Assembly (NCBI RefSeq): GCF_035222275.1
Contig: NC_085885.1
Coordinates: 3,472,001-3,536,000, forward strand
Reading direction: 5' to 3'
Length of the DNA stretch: 64,000 bases
DNA from: Podospora bellae-mahoneyi
Lineage: Eukaryota; Ascomycota; Sordariomycetes; Sordariales; Podosporaceae
The notes under the pieces were generated by a model. It did not search any database. It had not been told where the DNA came from and saw only the letters and a program-made list of their open reading frames with translations. Made by a program: the position numbers and the translations under genes. Shown in pieces: positions 21,604 through 33,607 of the stretch; within the stretch, counting starts at the first letter, position 1; each line of letters opens with the position of its first letter.

Positions 21604-23406
21604 GGAGAGGGTGGGGATTTGGTTTAGTCGATGCTCTCTTTCTGTTTTGGTCCGTTTTGGTCAGATGTTGGCTGGTCTGGATTGGAGTACACTGGGGCAC
21701 TTTTTTGATATTGGAACCATGGCGTCGTTTCTCTTCCTCATTGGTTTTTGGTCCGAGGAAAGATAGGGAGCATGGCTCACGCACGCTTAATCTGGGAGAG
21801 GGCAGAGGAGGTGTAGTCCGTATCAGAGAAGGAAATGGTGTACATGGCATGCATGCGTTTACTATCGGTCACTTGTATCTAGCGGATCAATGGATTACCA
21901 TGATCACTTGCTATTGAATGTTGTGCCTTGCTCATGTCAACACTGTTAGCATCATCGCCTGGGAATAGGGTTGAATATATACCATCGCGAACCCAAAAAT
22001 GCCCTTGGCTGACGCATTTCACATGCAAATCCCCAGAGAAAAGGCTTGGCGTGTGTAGCTCGACCCGCGCTTGGCGTCGGTCGAGACATGCCCCTCCACA
22101 CACCCACAAGACTTCAGGAGAGAATGAATGCAGGTCACACCTGAACTCAACCGAGAGCCATTGTTTGGCCAGGGACGCAGTCATCCGTCTGTCCGATGCT
22201 GTGCCCTCAGGCTGGCAGACTCGAGGCTTATTCTAACGGATGACCTTTGTCAGAGGATCCATTCTGCGAATTCAACCACTTGACCGAATGATGCCCCTTC
22301 CATGCTACCGAGGATGGCATACATACATAACCAGGGCACAAAGAGCTACCCCACGCTCAACCTGGCAATCTGTCCCAAAAAGAATCCACCTCCAGAACTG
22401 TGGGAAAGGGTCCCCTCCTCATTCAATGGCGACGCGGAATGGTTGGGGGACGGGGGAGGGTGTACATATACAGCAACGCGGACATAAGGGCCGTTGTATT
22501 CTCGGTTTCATTTTTTTTGCTAAAAGTCGATTCGTGGATGGGGGTGAGAGAAATAATGACAACCGACGACCGAGGGAGGATAAGGTCAGGCTGTGTGTCT
22601 GGGGAGGTGAAGCTCTTTGCGGGGAGAAGGTAGATTCGCTGCGCTTGGCCTATAATTAGCGGATAGCTCCCTCTTTAAAAGCCGCACTAAGATGTGTTGT
22701 AGACTTCAAGTGCCGTTGGCTGCCGGCACAGGAGAGAGAGGCATCACGGAAACAGGGACAGAGAAGTTTGCGGGATGTTCTACAAAGGAGTCCAACCGCC
22801 TAGCTGGGTCATGAGGCTGAGGGAGAGGGAACTGTAATTCCCTTGTGATCACTGCCCAGGGAACATCCCACCTTTCTCCTGTCCACAAAGGGGAGGAGAG
22901 GTGAGTGTGTGGCCGCTGTTCGGTTTGGCGGGGCTCCTTTTTGCCGAGGTTCTTGGGATCCGGGGTGTGGGTGACGTCCGTGGCTGCTGCAAGCGTGTGT
23001 TCCGCGCAAAGGGCAGCTTTCTCTCTCAAAACCACCTCGTTTGCGCCGATCCTTTTTTTCCCTTTCATTCACGTCAGTTTTGCGCTCAATTCTCTTTTTT
23101 TTCCTTTTCCACAGCGTCTCTTGCCATTTGCCTGCTTTACCCCCTCCACAGACTCTGTTGTTTAGGAACAGACATACACAGCCGACAAGGACAACCCCTC
23201 CATATCTCAAGAACAGAACAGACACACGCGACAGTCGGAACACCAGACGAGGTTTCTTCAGAAATCCGGTGGAAAATCAGGAGTGCATAAGGGTCCCGAA
23301 AGTCTAAAGTCTAAACAAACCTTCAACAAGTCCGGATCTCCGTTTCCCGGTCCCTCTTCTTCAGCCGTTTCTCCTTCTTCGCCGCCACTTTCCACAGCAA
23401 CCAAAA
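21604..23406. other. Long intergenic region and leader of the carrier gene
   Basis: 1.8 kb without a supported gene. From about 23040 the sequence is pyrimidine-rich with TTTTCCACAG at 23105-23114, which could be a 5' UTR intron acceptor. The last 70 bp (C/T-rich, then CAACCAAAAATG) fit a fungal leader. Confidence 0.4.
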
Positions 23407-24489
23407 ATGTCGTCCACATCCCCCGACCAGAAGCTCCAGGCTGTCCTCCCCGACGCCGTAGCCGATAAGATCCCCCACATCCCAGAAAGCAAGGAGGAGC
23501 TCAAGGCGGACGCCAAGGCGGCGGCTTCGACGGGCTTGGCCCAAGTACGGTCGTTTGTCGCCGGTGGCTTTGGTGGTGTCTGCGCTGTGGTTGTCGGTCA
23601 TCCTTTTGACTTGGTCAAGGTCAGGCTTCAGACTGCTGAGAAGGGGGTGTACTCGAGTGCGATTGATGTGGTGAGGAAGAGTGTGGCCAAGGATGGGTTG
23701 AAGAGAGGGTTGTATGCTGGTGTGAGCGCGCCCTTGGTCGGTGTTACGCCCATGTGTGAGTATTCCCTTTCATCTTTTTCTCGGAAGCGCGAATGCTGAT
23801 TTGCTACTTGAACAGTCGCCGTCTCCTTCTGGGGCTACGACCTCGGCAAGAGCATCGTCCGCTCCACCTCTACCGTCAGCCCAGATGGCAACCTCTCCAT
23901 TGCCCAGATTTCCGCCGCCGGTTTCTTCTCCGCCATCCCCATGACCGCCATTACCGCCCCCTTTGAGCGCGTCAAGGTCATCCTCCAGGTTCAGGGTCAG
24001 AAGCAGCTCGCCCCCGGGGAGAAGCCAAAGTACAGCGGCGGCATGGACGTCGTCCGCCAGCTCTACCGCGAGGGCGGTGTCCGCTCCGTCTTCCGCGGTT
24101 CCGCCGCCACCCTCGCCCGTGATGGTCCCGGTTCGGCTGCTTATTTCGCTGCGTATGAGTACTGCAAGCGGGCGCTCACCCCCAAGGATCCCGTCACTGG
24201 CGAGGCCAGCGGCAAGTTGAGCTTGACGGCTATTACCTGCGCTGGTGCCGCTGCTGGTGTGGCCATGTGGATTCCTGTCTTCCCTATCGATACGGTGAAG
24301 AGTAGGCTGCAGACTGCGGAGGGCAATGTCACGATTGGTGGCGTCGTCAAGGGCCTGTATGCCAAGGGTGGTTACAAGGCCTTTTTCCCTGGTTTCGGGC
24401 CCGCGTTGGCGAGAGCGGTCCCTGCTAATGCGGCGACCTTTTTGGGCGTAGAGCTGGCGCACCAGGCCATGAACAAGGTCTTCAACTGA
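23407..24489 (+). CDS. Mitochondrial carnitine/acylcarnitine carrier
   Basis: Two exons, 23407-23755 and 23816-24489, with a 60-nt intron (GTGAGT); 340 residues. Three mitochondrial-carrier repeats are seen, with signature motifs HPFDLVKVRLQ, APFERVKVILQ and FPIDTVKSRLQ. Joining the exons gives GVTPMFAVSFWGYDLGK, as in SLC25A20 and Aspergillus AcuH. The protein exchanges acylcarnitine for carnitine across the inner membrane, linking peroxisomal and cytosolic acyl or acetyl units to mitochondrial oxidation. A 50-residue N-terminal extension, acidic and Ala-rich, precedes the first repeat, as in other filamentous fungi. An imperfect inverted repeat lies about 230 bp beyond the stop. Confidence 0.94.
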
Positions 24490-24721
24490 GGAAGTGATGT
24501 AAAGGGGAGGGTATAGACAGGGAGGATCTTCTTATTGGTCTAGGCATCGTGGGAGGGGATTTGTAAAAACTGACTTTTGGGTTTTTGTTTATCATACCTT
24601 GTTTCAGGCGGTACTTTCTGTTCAAAGAGCGGGACAGGGAGTCTTGGGTTTTGTGGCATTGGCATCTGGCAGAGACATGTACTGTGTTTTTGTTTTCTTT
24701 TCACTTTGTTAGAATGTCAGG

Positions 24722-24866
24722 AGGATAGAAAGGGGATGTGAATCGCAAGGGTACAATGACATATGATACGGACCTTTCGTGTTTTGATAACCAAAACCAT
24801 ATATCAACACAAAAGGTTTGAATCGTACGCCATTGTGCCCTCGGGATTCACACCCCTTTCTATCCT
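24722..24866. repeat. Imperfect inverted repeat (hairpin), about 67-bp arms
   Basis: The left arm (24722-24788) starting AGGATAGAAAGGGG and the reverse complement of the right arm (about 24799-24866) align along their whole length with roughly 80 percent identity and a loop of about ten bases. Most differences are A/G or C/T. It could be the remnant of a small non-autonomous element or a large 3' hairpin. No target-site duplication was recognised. Confidence 0.75.
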
Positions 24867-25013
24867 TCACCCCAAAGTCGTAGGCAAGAAAATAGAGACT
24901 TGTACTGCGAAATAAGGCCTTTCTGAGATCCAACATCCTCACATTCACACACTCACCAATCATTTCAACCATGATTTTCATATACAGCATATCCTCACGA
25001 AGGGGGACAGATC

Positions 25014-25026
25014 GGGTTAGGGTTAG
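25014..25026. promoter_or_regulatory. Telomeric-type GGGTTAGGGTTAG
   Basis: Two TTAGGG-type units about 420 bp upstream of the TFIIIC subunit start codon. Possible Tbf1-like binding site. Confidence 0.4.
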
Positions 25027-25446
25027 ATAACAGTTGCCGTGTCTGGTCCGTGCATGTAAGTCAAAAAAGCCCCTCGACTGTCTTCGGACAACTCAAAGCA
25101 TCAGACGTCAAGTCAGGGAGACTGAAAAAGCTTTAGGAAGCAGTCAAGATGGATTCCACATTGAAAGAACCCCCAAAACAAAAGGTAAGCACCTATCCGA
25201 CTCCGCGTCCTCCTTTACTTCGAAGCTAGCTGTTGCTGGTGAGGGCGAGTTGCGCTCAGTGCACTCTTCACTCTGGGCAACTCAGCAAAGCTGCATCTCT
25301 TATGGAACTGCCGACCGCAACCGTGAAATCAAGCTCGTCCATTTCTTCCAAGCGGAAAGATCTGATTCCCATTCATTCTGCTCTCCTCTTTTCACCCTTT
25401 CATCTCTGTCTTGAGCATTGTTGTTGGTTCAAATACAGACTTCATC

Positions 25447-28309
25447 ATGGCTCCCACAACCGACGAGAGGGGTGTTCCCATTCCGACCATCGATCGTGAT
25501 GACGAAGGTTTCCCTCCTTCTCCTACTTTGGGAGCCTCTTCTCTGGACCTCAGATCAGCTATCCACTCACCGGATGTCTCTGCCAAACCCACCTGCAATC
25601 CTACCAGCAACCCTTCCTCCCCAGGAGTTGGTGCAGATCTAACCTTTTCTAAAAAGTATCTTCCCCTTCGGGAGTTGACCCTCAACTCGAGACCCTTGGT
25701 CAAGCGGGCCATTCAGTTCTCATGCGATGGCGACCTAGCTGTTGCTGCTGACGATTCGGTCCATGTCTTTGTTCCCGAGTTTCCAGATCTCACCAGACGC
25801 AGGAAGAGGATCGCAGAGGGAGGCGACCCGGAGTCTTCGGATGAAGAGGAAACCAATGAACAGAAAGGCAAGTACAACCCAGAGACGTTTCGGACGCAAT
25901 ACTCTGAGGGTAGCAAACACATGCCCGTCTCTTTTCCACCACTCGACCCGCGGATCAACAAGGAGCTCTATGATGCTGAAGGGATGCCTTTTCCTTACGA
26001 CAAGACTTCTGCCCCGTCCGAGCCTCAGGGTGTTGAGAAGGACACAAATGGTCAAGAGGATGGCCGAGATGCCGGAGATGGTGATCAGGCCGACGGTGTC
26101 GAGGGGGGCGACGATGACGACTGGGAAGATGACTCAGACGATAGCAGTGTTGACGATGACCCAGCTGGCGGTGGTGCCAGACTCGGCTCCAATCAGCCAT
26201 ACGGCGCGGGCTCTGGCCCGATCACCAGTGTTGGCAGCAGCATGAACCACGTCGTCAAGATCAGCTGGTCGCCGTCCGAGCTCGGGGTCAACAGACGCCC
26301 GATCCTCGGCATTCTCACCGGAGCTGGGACGCTCGCCATGTACGGCGACGGTGACATGGCCGCGAACGTGCTCGGCAGCGCCAACGGGTACATGCTGCAG
26401 CGCCGTGAGCTCGCGTCCTGGCTGGTTCTTTGGGGCGTGGGCGAGCGGATGATGGTGCCCGGCCAGTCGCCCGCCTACAGCGAGTACATCCGTACGTTCG
26501 CCTGGGCGCAGGAAATCGGCCCTGGCCAGGCACTGCTGGCCACGCTGAACGATGCCAAGGAGATCGCCATCATCAGCGTACAGACAGTCGTGTATGTGGA
26601 AGAGGTTTTGGAGAAGGGAAGGGCGGTGGGTGGTCCTGCCGAGAAGACGGTCTGGCATGTCCGTGAGCTTGTACGCTTCAAGGCGGAGGGGCCCCATCTG
26701 CCTGTTTCGGTAAGCTGATCGAACTGGGCGGAGAGTTTATGGAGGGCTAACACCAGATGACAGACCATGGATCCAGACTATGTTCCTTGCGGCACCTCCT
26801 TTGGTCTGAGCTTTGGTCCCTGGCTTGAGGATGATGGTGGACGTACGTGTGTCCTTGGATATCTCGACCGGAACTACGTCGGCTTCCGCAAACTTCGCAT
26901 CGACAAACCGTGGACCAGAGGCCAGTTGCCCAAGCTTCAGGTTGAGAACAAGGACACCCACGGCCAATGTGTTCATCTGACCACGGACGGGTTTATTGAG
27001 TTTGAGCAAGGGGTAAGCCGCTGCCGAGACGGCCTGCGTCGATGTCTCTCGGTACTGACGCCGTATAGATCTTTCACAAGGGTGATATGATAGGCTGCCG
27101 GGGAATGATTTCTACAGGCTGGCATCCTGTTCCGTTTGAGGTTTCCCTCGCCGGTGGAGCCCCGGCTGAAACGGCGAAGCACAAGACGGGCGTCTGCGGA
27201 ACCACATACAACCTCCAGCATTGCGAGAACCCCATCATTGGTAAGACGTTCAAGTGTGTATCTTTCGTCTGGGGTTTGCTAAGTCTTGCTATGCAGATAT
27301 GGTTGTCCACCCCCCGCCTGACCCGGCCAGACCAACTCCGACCCCTCTGTACACCTTGGTTCGCTTGTCTGCCACGCCCACCACGCCGAACTGGTATGAG
27401 ACCAACGTCCCTTCTGCTCTCGCCGCGGACCCCAGCAGTCCTTACTTTCAGTGGGCTAGCTCAATCCAACAAAAGCTGGAGGTATTGGTCCCAGCCGACA
27501 TGTACCAGAAGCGTGCCTACGGTGCCGACGACAGCGATTCGGATGAGGAGTCTGACGACGGCGTTCTCATGGAAGATACCCTTGAGGATGACGAAGGCGT
27601 TAATTACACGGGAGAAGGACTCACGGCTATCGATCTCACCACGGATGCTAATGTCGCCAGGGAGGTCAAGGTTGTCCCCGAGGTCCACCCTCATCGGTTC
27701 CGTTTCCACGGTCTTACCTTGTCTGCTGGCGGCGGCGCCTCTGCTGTCTTGGTTTCTGCCCACAGCACGCAGCATCCCGAGCGAGGCGGTTGGCACACGC
27801 AGCGCTCGCAGGTCTTGTTCAGCTACAAACCTCGTCGCGCCTCGAGCCGTTCCCTGAGTATGTACATGGACGACGACAACCTGAACTTTTCCTTGGTGAA
27901 TTCCATGAGCACCGAAGGGAAACTGTTTGAGTATCTCTACGGCGGCGGCCCCGACGTGCCAGGCGTGCACTACCCGCTGTCGTCGGATCCCCGACACGCC
28001 CATGTTGCTCAGATCTTTGCTCCTGTGGTTCGGAACCAAAAGTGCGAGGTTTGCGGGGCGGCCGTCACGCAAAGCATGAGGAAGGAGGACCTGGTTGGGT
28101 GTGAAAAGGGGCATTTCTTTGGCATTTGTGCTCTGAGCGGGCTGGCTGTGCAGAAGCCGGGTATGACGCGGAGCTGCGGGACATGCGGGTTCAAGACGAT
28201 GAGGCCGGAGATTTTGCTGCAAAAGGTTCCCGAGGATATCAAGGAGGAGGTCAAGGGGGTTATTGGACGGGGGAGCTGCATGGCCTGCTCGGGCAAGTTT
28301 CTCAACTAG
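25447..28309 (+). CDS. TFIIIC subunit, Sfc9/TFIIIC90 type
   Basis: Four exons, 25447-26709, 26764-27012, 27069-27240 and 27297-28309; 898 residues. An N-terminal beta-propeller-like region begins around residue 70 (ELTLNSRPLVKRAIQFSCDG, then DLAVAADDSVHVFVPEF). An acidic linker follows (DDDDWEDDSDDSSVDDD), then VVKISWSPSELGVNRRPILG. The C-terminus has the putative zinc-binding module of TFIIIC: CEVCGAAV, a GHFFGICALSG segment, and CGTCGFKTMRPE, ending with GSCMACSGKFLN. TFIIIC binds the B box of tRNA genes and recruits TFIIIB for RNA polymerase III. All junctions keep frame; upstream codons before ATG 25447 start only with TTG. Confidence 0.9.
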
Positions 28310-28838
28310 TAGTGAGCCGGGGGGGAGGGGCGGTTGGTAAACTGATGATGGATCCTGGCTTCTGGGACATGGTTGATACCCTGATAAAGTTGGTGGTGCA
28401 GCGGTTTGTTACTCAGCTGAGGATAGTCTGTAGTGGGTTTTGAACAGGTATAGTGAGTACAGTACCAGCAAACCTTTCACATTGCTCGGAACATGAACAT
28501 GATGTGTGGTGGGACATGAACGTGATGTGTGGTGATGTGCAAGGTTGGGGGCATCACTGCCCCTAAAATGAATTGTCAAAACATGGCTGGCTAACTATGA
28601 TGGAGCAAAGTAACAAGACGATGTGAAACCAGGTCGTTTACCTGTAATGTATGTACATGGACCCGAGTCCTTCTCCCTCTCTCTCCGCGGCTCGACCAAT
28701 TCAGGGACTTCGGGCCGTGCTGTTTGGTGAGGCGTGTAGGCTCACAATGGAACCCAGTAGGTATTTCTCACCAAAGCTCCTAAAACCCAACAGGGAATTT
28801 TTCGTTGCATGCAGCAGCTCAGGATCGACCATCCAACC
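28310..28838. other. Convergent intergenic region
   Basis: About 530 bp between convergent stops. It holds one short tandem duplication (28491-28534). No gene seen. Confidence 0.45.
28491..28534. repeat. Two-copy tandem repeat of about 22 bp
   Basis: ACATGAACATGATGTGTGGT at 28491 is repeated almost exactly at 28514 (one A/G difference plus a GGG spacer). It is probably replication slippage in a 3' flank. Confidence 0.7.
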
Positions 28839-30017
28839 TCATACCACACCCTCAAGATACGACCCCAACCCCCAAAGTGCCGCACACCCAGCCAGCGCCG
28901 TCGCGCCAACAATCTTCTTGGTCCACCAGTTATCATCCGTCAGGGGCTTTGCAACCCGCTGAATCTTTCTTGGCTGTTGCTGCTTCTTCCCCGTCTTGGC
29001 CGCAGAGGCAGTAGCATTCCTCTCGGCAGCCTCCTGCTCCTCCGCTCGTGTGTGTAGTTCCGCGATCGTCCTGCTCAGCCTGACCATCTCCTCCTCAAAC
29101 GAGGCGTTTGTCTCCCCCTTTCCGCTGTCCACCTCAACATTCTGGACATTTCCAAAGAAATCCGTCACTAGCCGTCTCCTTGCCTCTTCGGCCCCGCCCT
29201 TGAAGAGGTCGTATCTCACTCCAGCATGACTATGAATCTTCTCGTAGGTGTAACTGTCAAAGAGGTCGCCGACCGTCTTCTTGCTCGACGTGTCCTTGAC
29301 CTCGGACTCGAGGAACTCAAGGTTGTAGTATGTATACCGGTCAATGACGGCGACCCCGATGTCGTTGTCGGCATGGTGGGAGTAACTCGACTGGTCGAGC
29401 TCGGAGCTGCCCGTGGCGATGATGTTGGGCGAGTAGAGCTTGCTGTACATGGTGTTTGCCTGGCAGGTGTCGATCATGAACAGGATCTCGTGGTACCGTC
29501 TCTTCTCCCACATCTGCTCAAACGCATCGGCCAGATCCCAGGCGCCAATCTCCTCCGCGTCTTGGAACTTGAGGAACTCGTTGCCGCCGTGGCCGGTCAT
29601 GTAGACTAGAATGTTGGAGCGGTCGTCGGTGAGGAGACGTTTGGACCGGGGCATCTCCTCGCCTACGCGGTCGGTGAGAAGGCGGATGAAGTTCTCGACT
29701 GTGACCTCGTAGCCGCGGTAGTCGACCTCGATGTTGTCGCCGTAGAGGTCGACGGCGCGGTCGGCGTTGGAGTAGACTGTGCCTGGGAAAGCGTTGCGCG
29801 GGTTGCAGGCCATGTCGTCGGGGAGCATCAGGATGATTTGGGAGTCGGGGATGCCGAGGCGTTTGACGGTGCGGTAGATGGAGAGGACGTTGGCGAGGTG
29901 GCGGTAGTTGAACCAGAAGCGGGAGGTGCAGACTAGGACGGCCCAGTTGGAGGTGTGCTCGGCGAGGGAGGGGCCGGCCAGGAGGAAGGCGGGGAGGAGG
30001 AGGGAGGAGAGCTTCAT
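28839..30017 (-). CDS. GPI8: GPI transamidase catalytic subunit
   Basis: Single exon, 392 residues from ATG 30015-30017. Signal peptide MKLSSLLLPAFLLAGPSLA, then HTSNWAVLVCTSRFWFNYRH, the C13 (caspase-like) peptidase start. The catalytic dyad is His143 in MTGHGG and Cys185 in MIDTCQANTM. A C-terminal transmembrane helix (GATALAGCAALWGLGSYL) anchors it in the ER. The enzyme cleaves the C-terminal signal of precursor proteins and transfers them to GPI; the Asp-Thr-repeat protein at 59748-60389 is one predicted client. Length agrees with yeast Gpi8 (411). The upstream in-frame codons lack ATG. Confidence 0.96.
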   Translation of the reverse strand: MKLSSLLLPAFLLAGPSLAEHTSNWAVLVCTSRFWFNYRHLANVLSIYRTVKRLGIPDSQIILMLPDDMACNPRNAFPGTVYSNADRAVDLYGDNIEVDYRGYEVTVENFIRLLTDRVGEEMPRSKRLLTDDRSNILVYMTGHGGNEFLKFQDAEEIGAWDLADAFEQMWEKRRYHEILFMIDTCQANTMYSKLYSPNIIATGSSELDQSSYSHHADNDIGVAVIDRYTYYNLEFLESEVKDTSSKKTVGDLFDSYTYEKIHSHAGVRYDLFKGGAEEARRRLVTDFFGNVQNVEVDSGKGETNASFEEEMVRLSRTIAELHTRAEEQEAAERNATASAAKTGKKQQQPRKIQRVAKPLTDDNWWTKKIVGATALAGCAALWGLGSYLEGVV

Positions 30018-31493
30018 CTTGGTGGTGTTGATGATGTTGGTGGGTAGGTCGTGGTGTTGTGGCAAATGAGTGGACGATGGTCGGGATTCTTGGCGTCTAG
30101 AGTTGGGACGAGTCTCAGGCGGATGGAAACATTGACGCCCGAAACAAAATCACCTGTTCTGGTGATATCCGTATCTGGTGGTTGTGGTTATTTTCTTCTG
30201 TCGACGTTCAACGCCATGCCATCAGTCAGTCAGCCAAGCCAGGGGGACGTTAGCATTGGAGCCGACACACGTCGCGGTCGTTTCATAGTGCCAAGGCCAA
30301 TCTAACAGATGGCCAAGCATTACATAAGCCATTCCTTTCTCTTTCACAGATCTTAAACCGGGGACGGAGATTTCTCTCTGGCTCTGGGGCGGGAACACCT
30401 GTGAAACACGAGCCCAGCCCCACAAGCCTTTGTGCCCACGGTGTCTTAGCGCAACAGCGGTGCTAGGATTTGCCGAACGCCGAACTTGGGAACAGGGGTG
30501 GTTTTACCATAGCTCCAGGCCCAGAGCGGCCGGCCTCGTTTTTTGCTGCCCCAGAAGTCAGCAGGAAGAGAAGAAAAAAAAAAGGCGAGGCCATTGATCA
30601 CACGTCCCGATCTTTGTGGGGAAGAGGTCGGAGCATGTGACGACGTGAGGACACTTTTCCGGCAGCCCAAGCAGCAACCAGACCGCGGGGCAACAATTGG
30701 AGAACTGGCCCCCAGTGCCCCGTACCAAGTAAAACCCTGGGAAACCACGCTATTTGGAGTGGACATCGCATGAGCTTCTTTTATATACTTACCTGATGGA
30801 TACACACAAAAGCAGCAGCAGCACCTTTGACTGACATTGACACCAAGCACAACCTGAGCCCTTCACCTGAGCAGGTGCATACATCTCATAACTACCTAGC
30901 ATTGCTTCGCATCGCATCACAGCACCCACGCCATTACCTACTGCTATTCGTAACCAAAATCAACCTGGAAGCCGCGCCATCAGTTAGCTGCCCTGCACGG
31001 CGGTTGGCTCGAGGAACAGGCTGCATCACCCAGCATCAGCCATCCGCGCCCCCCCCCACAGTCCAGTCCACACACATAGCCCGGCCATCGCATCGACACC
31101 CCAGCGACAAACAAACCGGCCCGCGAACCAAAACCTACAACTACAAGCCTCTCCCTCTTTCCAGCTCCGTCTCCTCTCCAACTCCCCTCCAAACACCTTA
31201 GCAGATCAGCCAGACTTCTATTTAACCAACAACGGCTCGACACAAGCCCCCCCTCTTTAGCCCATACACTATCCTGCGGCAGTTGTCGATCTAGTAACTT
31301 TATCCCCGCTTTCCCCACGGTTGCTCGACCCAGGATCCCGTCTCCAACCCCACATCGTGACGTTCTTAGTCGGCGAGAATCTCCACGGCCTCTCCGGTGG
31401 TAGTACTCATAAGGGTCTATTCTGGTGGACACTTGTCCAACGGCTTTCCACACTTTCACCTGCAGCAAACAGTCAAAACAGCAATTTATCATC
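30018..31493. other. Divergent promoter region GPI8/histidine phosphatase
   Basis: About 1.5 kb without a gene. From about 31030 to 31300 it is C- and CCAACC-rich like a long fungal leader of the plus-strand gene. Confidence 0.45.
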
Positions 31494-33607
31494 ATGGGGC
31501 GCCCACCGGCGTACCTGTTCGTGGTGAGGTAAGTTGGTTGCCACATCGTTTTTTTGGAGGGGACTCTGTTGACGTAGTGGTTAGACACGGGTACCGGCTA
31601 GATGCTGCCGACAAGCAGTGGCATCTCTCATCGCCGGCTCCTTACGACCCACCTCTCACTTACAGCGGTTGGCAGCAATGCAAGAATCTGGGTAGCCGAA
31701 TTGCCTCGATTCTTCAGGAAAGAGTAAAGGAAGACGAGCTTGAGGCGAGGATGAATCCAGATCCAAACAGGAAGCGAAAACGGTACAAGGTGGTCTTGCA
31801 CAGTTCGCCGTTTCTTCGATGCATCCAGACTTCAATCGCTATTGGCGCGGGACTGGCACAGGACTCGACCCCCTTTGGACCTCCCGATCTGGACTCGCGG
31901 CCGCCCACTCCCCCTCCCGCACTCGAGGGACGACCACGGCCACCAAATATCATTACTGACCCGCCACAGAAACCTGTCAAAATTCGAAAGTCTGTTTTAC
32001 GACTGGACGCATTCCTTGGAGAATGGCTTTCGCCCACCTACTTCGAACTCATCACCCCACCCCCCGAGTCTGTTATGATGCTTGCTTCTGCCAAGTCAGA
32101 GCTCCTTAGACGGGAAGATTATAGTCACTACCCACCCTTCAGTGGCCATCACCATTCCAATTCCCAAGGTCACCTCTGGAGTCCGACAGGTCGACCAAGC
32201 CCGGCTTCACCACCTAGTGACGGAGGATATGATAGCCTTGGGAGTATGGTTACCCTGAATAACGCTTTGCCTAGGAGTCCCAGCATCGGCAGCCAGAGTA
32301 GCATAACGAGCAGCCTGAGCACGAGACCCTCTACTCCTAAAATCGAGCTCGGCGTCCACGGATACGTGTCGCCGGTGCCACACTACGCTGTTAGCAACAA
32401 CAACACGATCCCACCAGGCTATGTGGCTCATGCCAAGGATGCGTGTGTAAAGGTCGACTACCAATGGGACTCCAGAGGACCCCCTCTGGACTGGGGTGAT
32501 GGTGGAAACTTCCCAGAGGAGTGGGCCAGCATGCACAAGAGGTTCCGCAGTGGCGTCCAGAAGCTGGTTAACTGGTATACGACGGCGGAACATCCCACCG
32601 ATATGGTGACGAAGTTTGCTTTTCAGCCTGTTAGGAGAGGATCGGATGGCACCGACTCTGAAGATGATGTCGAGACGGAGGCGGTTGTCATCATGGTGTC
32701 TCATGGTGCTGGCTGCAATGCTTTGATCGGGGCGATTACTCATCAGCCTGTGCTCATGGACGTCGGCATGGCCTCCTTGACCATGGCTGTACGGAAACCC
32801 GTGGTTCATGATGTGGACACTACCAACGCCAACGACCTGCCGCCTGTACATCAGTTGTATGACCTCAAGTTGTTTGCGAACAGTGATCACATTAGATCGC
32901 CGCCTACAACACCCAACCCTTCCCGATCTCCCTCAGTCTCGGTGGCCAGTGTTTTGAACGGTCCTCGAGGGCGGCACATGTCGTTTTCTTCAACTTTGAG
33001 CAACTTTTCCTGGAACGACAACAACAACTCCCGTGGGTCGTCGGCAAATATGGCTCTGAATGGGCTTAGAAGGACCACTTCGAACACATACAGCAGCACA
33101 CCAACAACTGGCAGCAAGCTCTCTTATGGTATCAACAGCGGAGGAGGCATTACTGTTGGGAGTGGCGTCACTTCTTTCACGGCAAACAAGGGGTCGACCT
33201 TTGGGCATAGGCCGTCGATCGGTCTCTGGTCTCCAATCTCTTCTCAGCCGGAAGAGGACGAAGATGACGATTTCTTGTTGCCCAACTTTGGCGATGCGGA
33301 CCGGAAGCCAGCTTCGTCCGAGACGCCAGAGCAGGTGGATGGTGCAGCAACCCCTACCCCTGTTCCTGGCACTACCAACAACCTGGATTCGTTCAACCTC
33401 TCTGTTAGTCCTAGAGGGACTACCGAAAGGATCCCCACCCCATCATTTTCTCCCGTCACGACTCCCAAGGCGGAATCGTCGGAGCAGCTCGGGGATGGGC
33501 CTGGCGGGCTGTGGGGTGGCAACGGACCCAGGCCCCCTGAGGATGCAGATCGGTTGAGAGATACCAGCTGTACAAAGAGACGATGGACTGTCACTGAGCG
33601 GAGTTGA
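31494..33607 (+). CDS. Histidine-phosphatase (phosphoglycerate-mutase-like) protein with a large insertion
   Basis: Two exons, 31494-31528 and 31585-33607, with a 56-nt intron whose acceptor (GGTTAG) rebuilds the catalytic motif; 685 residues. MGRPPAYLFVV joins RHGYRLDAAD, so the phosphohistidine is His13 in the RHG motif. LHSSPFLRCIQTSIAIG is the usual post-catalytic helix. The second catalytic histidine is in VVIMVSHGAGCNALIG, about 370 residues later; the intervening region and the last 230 residues are Ser/Thr/Pro-rich and probably disordered. The substrate is not predictable; fungal relatives are annotated only as phosphoglycerate mutase family. Acidic patches (EEDEDDDF) occur near the end. 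Confidence 0.85.

Larger units (their letters stand above)
24490..25446. other. Intergenic: carrier 3' region and TFIIIC promoter
   Basis: No gene supported. It contains the inverted repeat at 24722-24866, the TTAGGG-type pair at 25014-25026, and an AAATACAG|ACTTC acceptor-like site at about 25431-25438 just before the next ATG, which may end a 5' UTR intron. Confidence 0.45.

Noticed and set aside
24722-24866. Interpretation of the inverted repeat as an intact transposable element
   Set aside because: No transposase, no clear target-site duplication and only one copy in the window.
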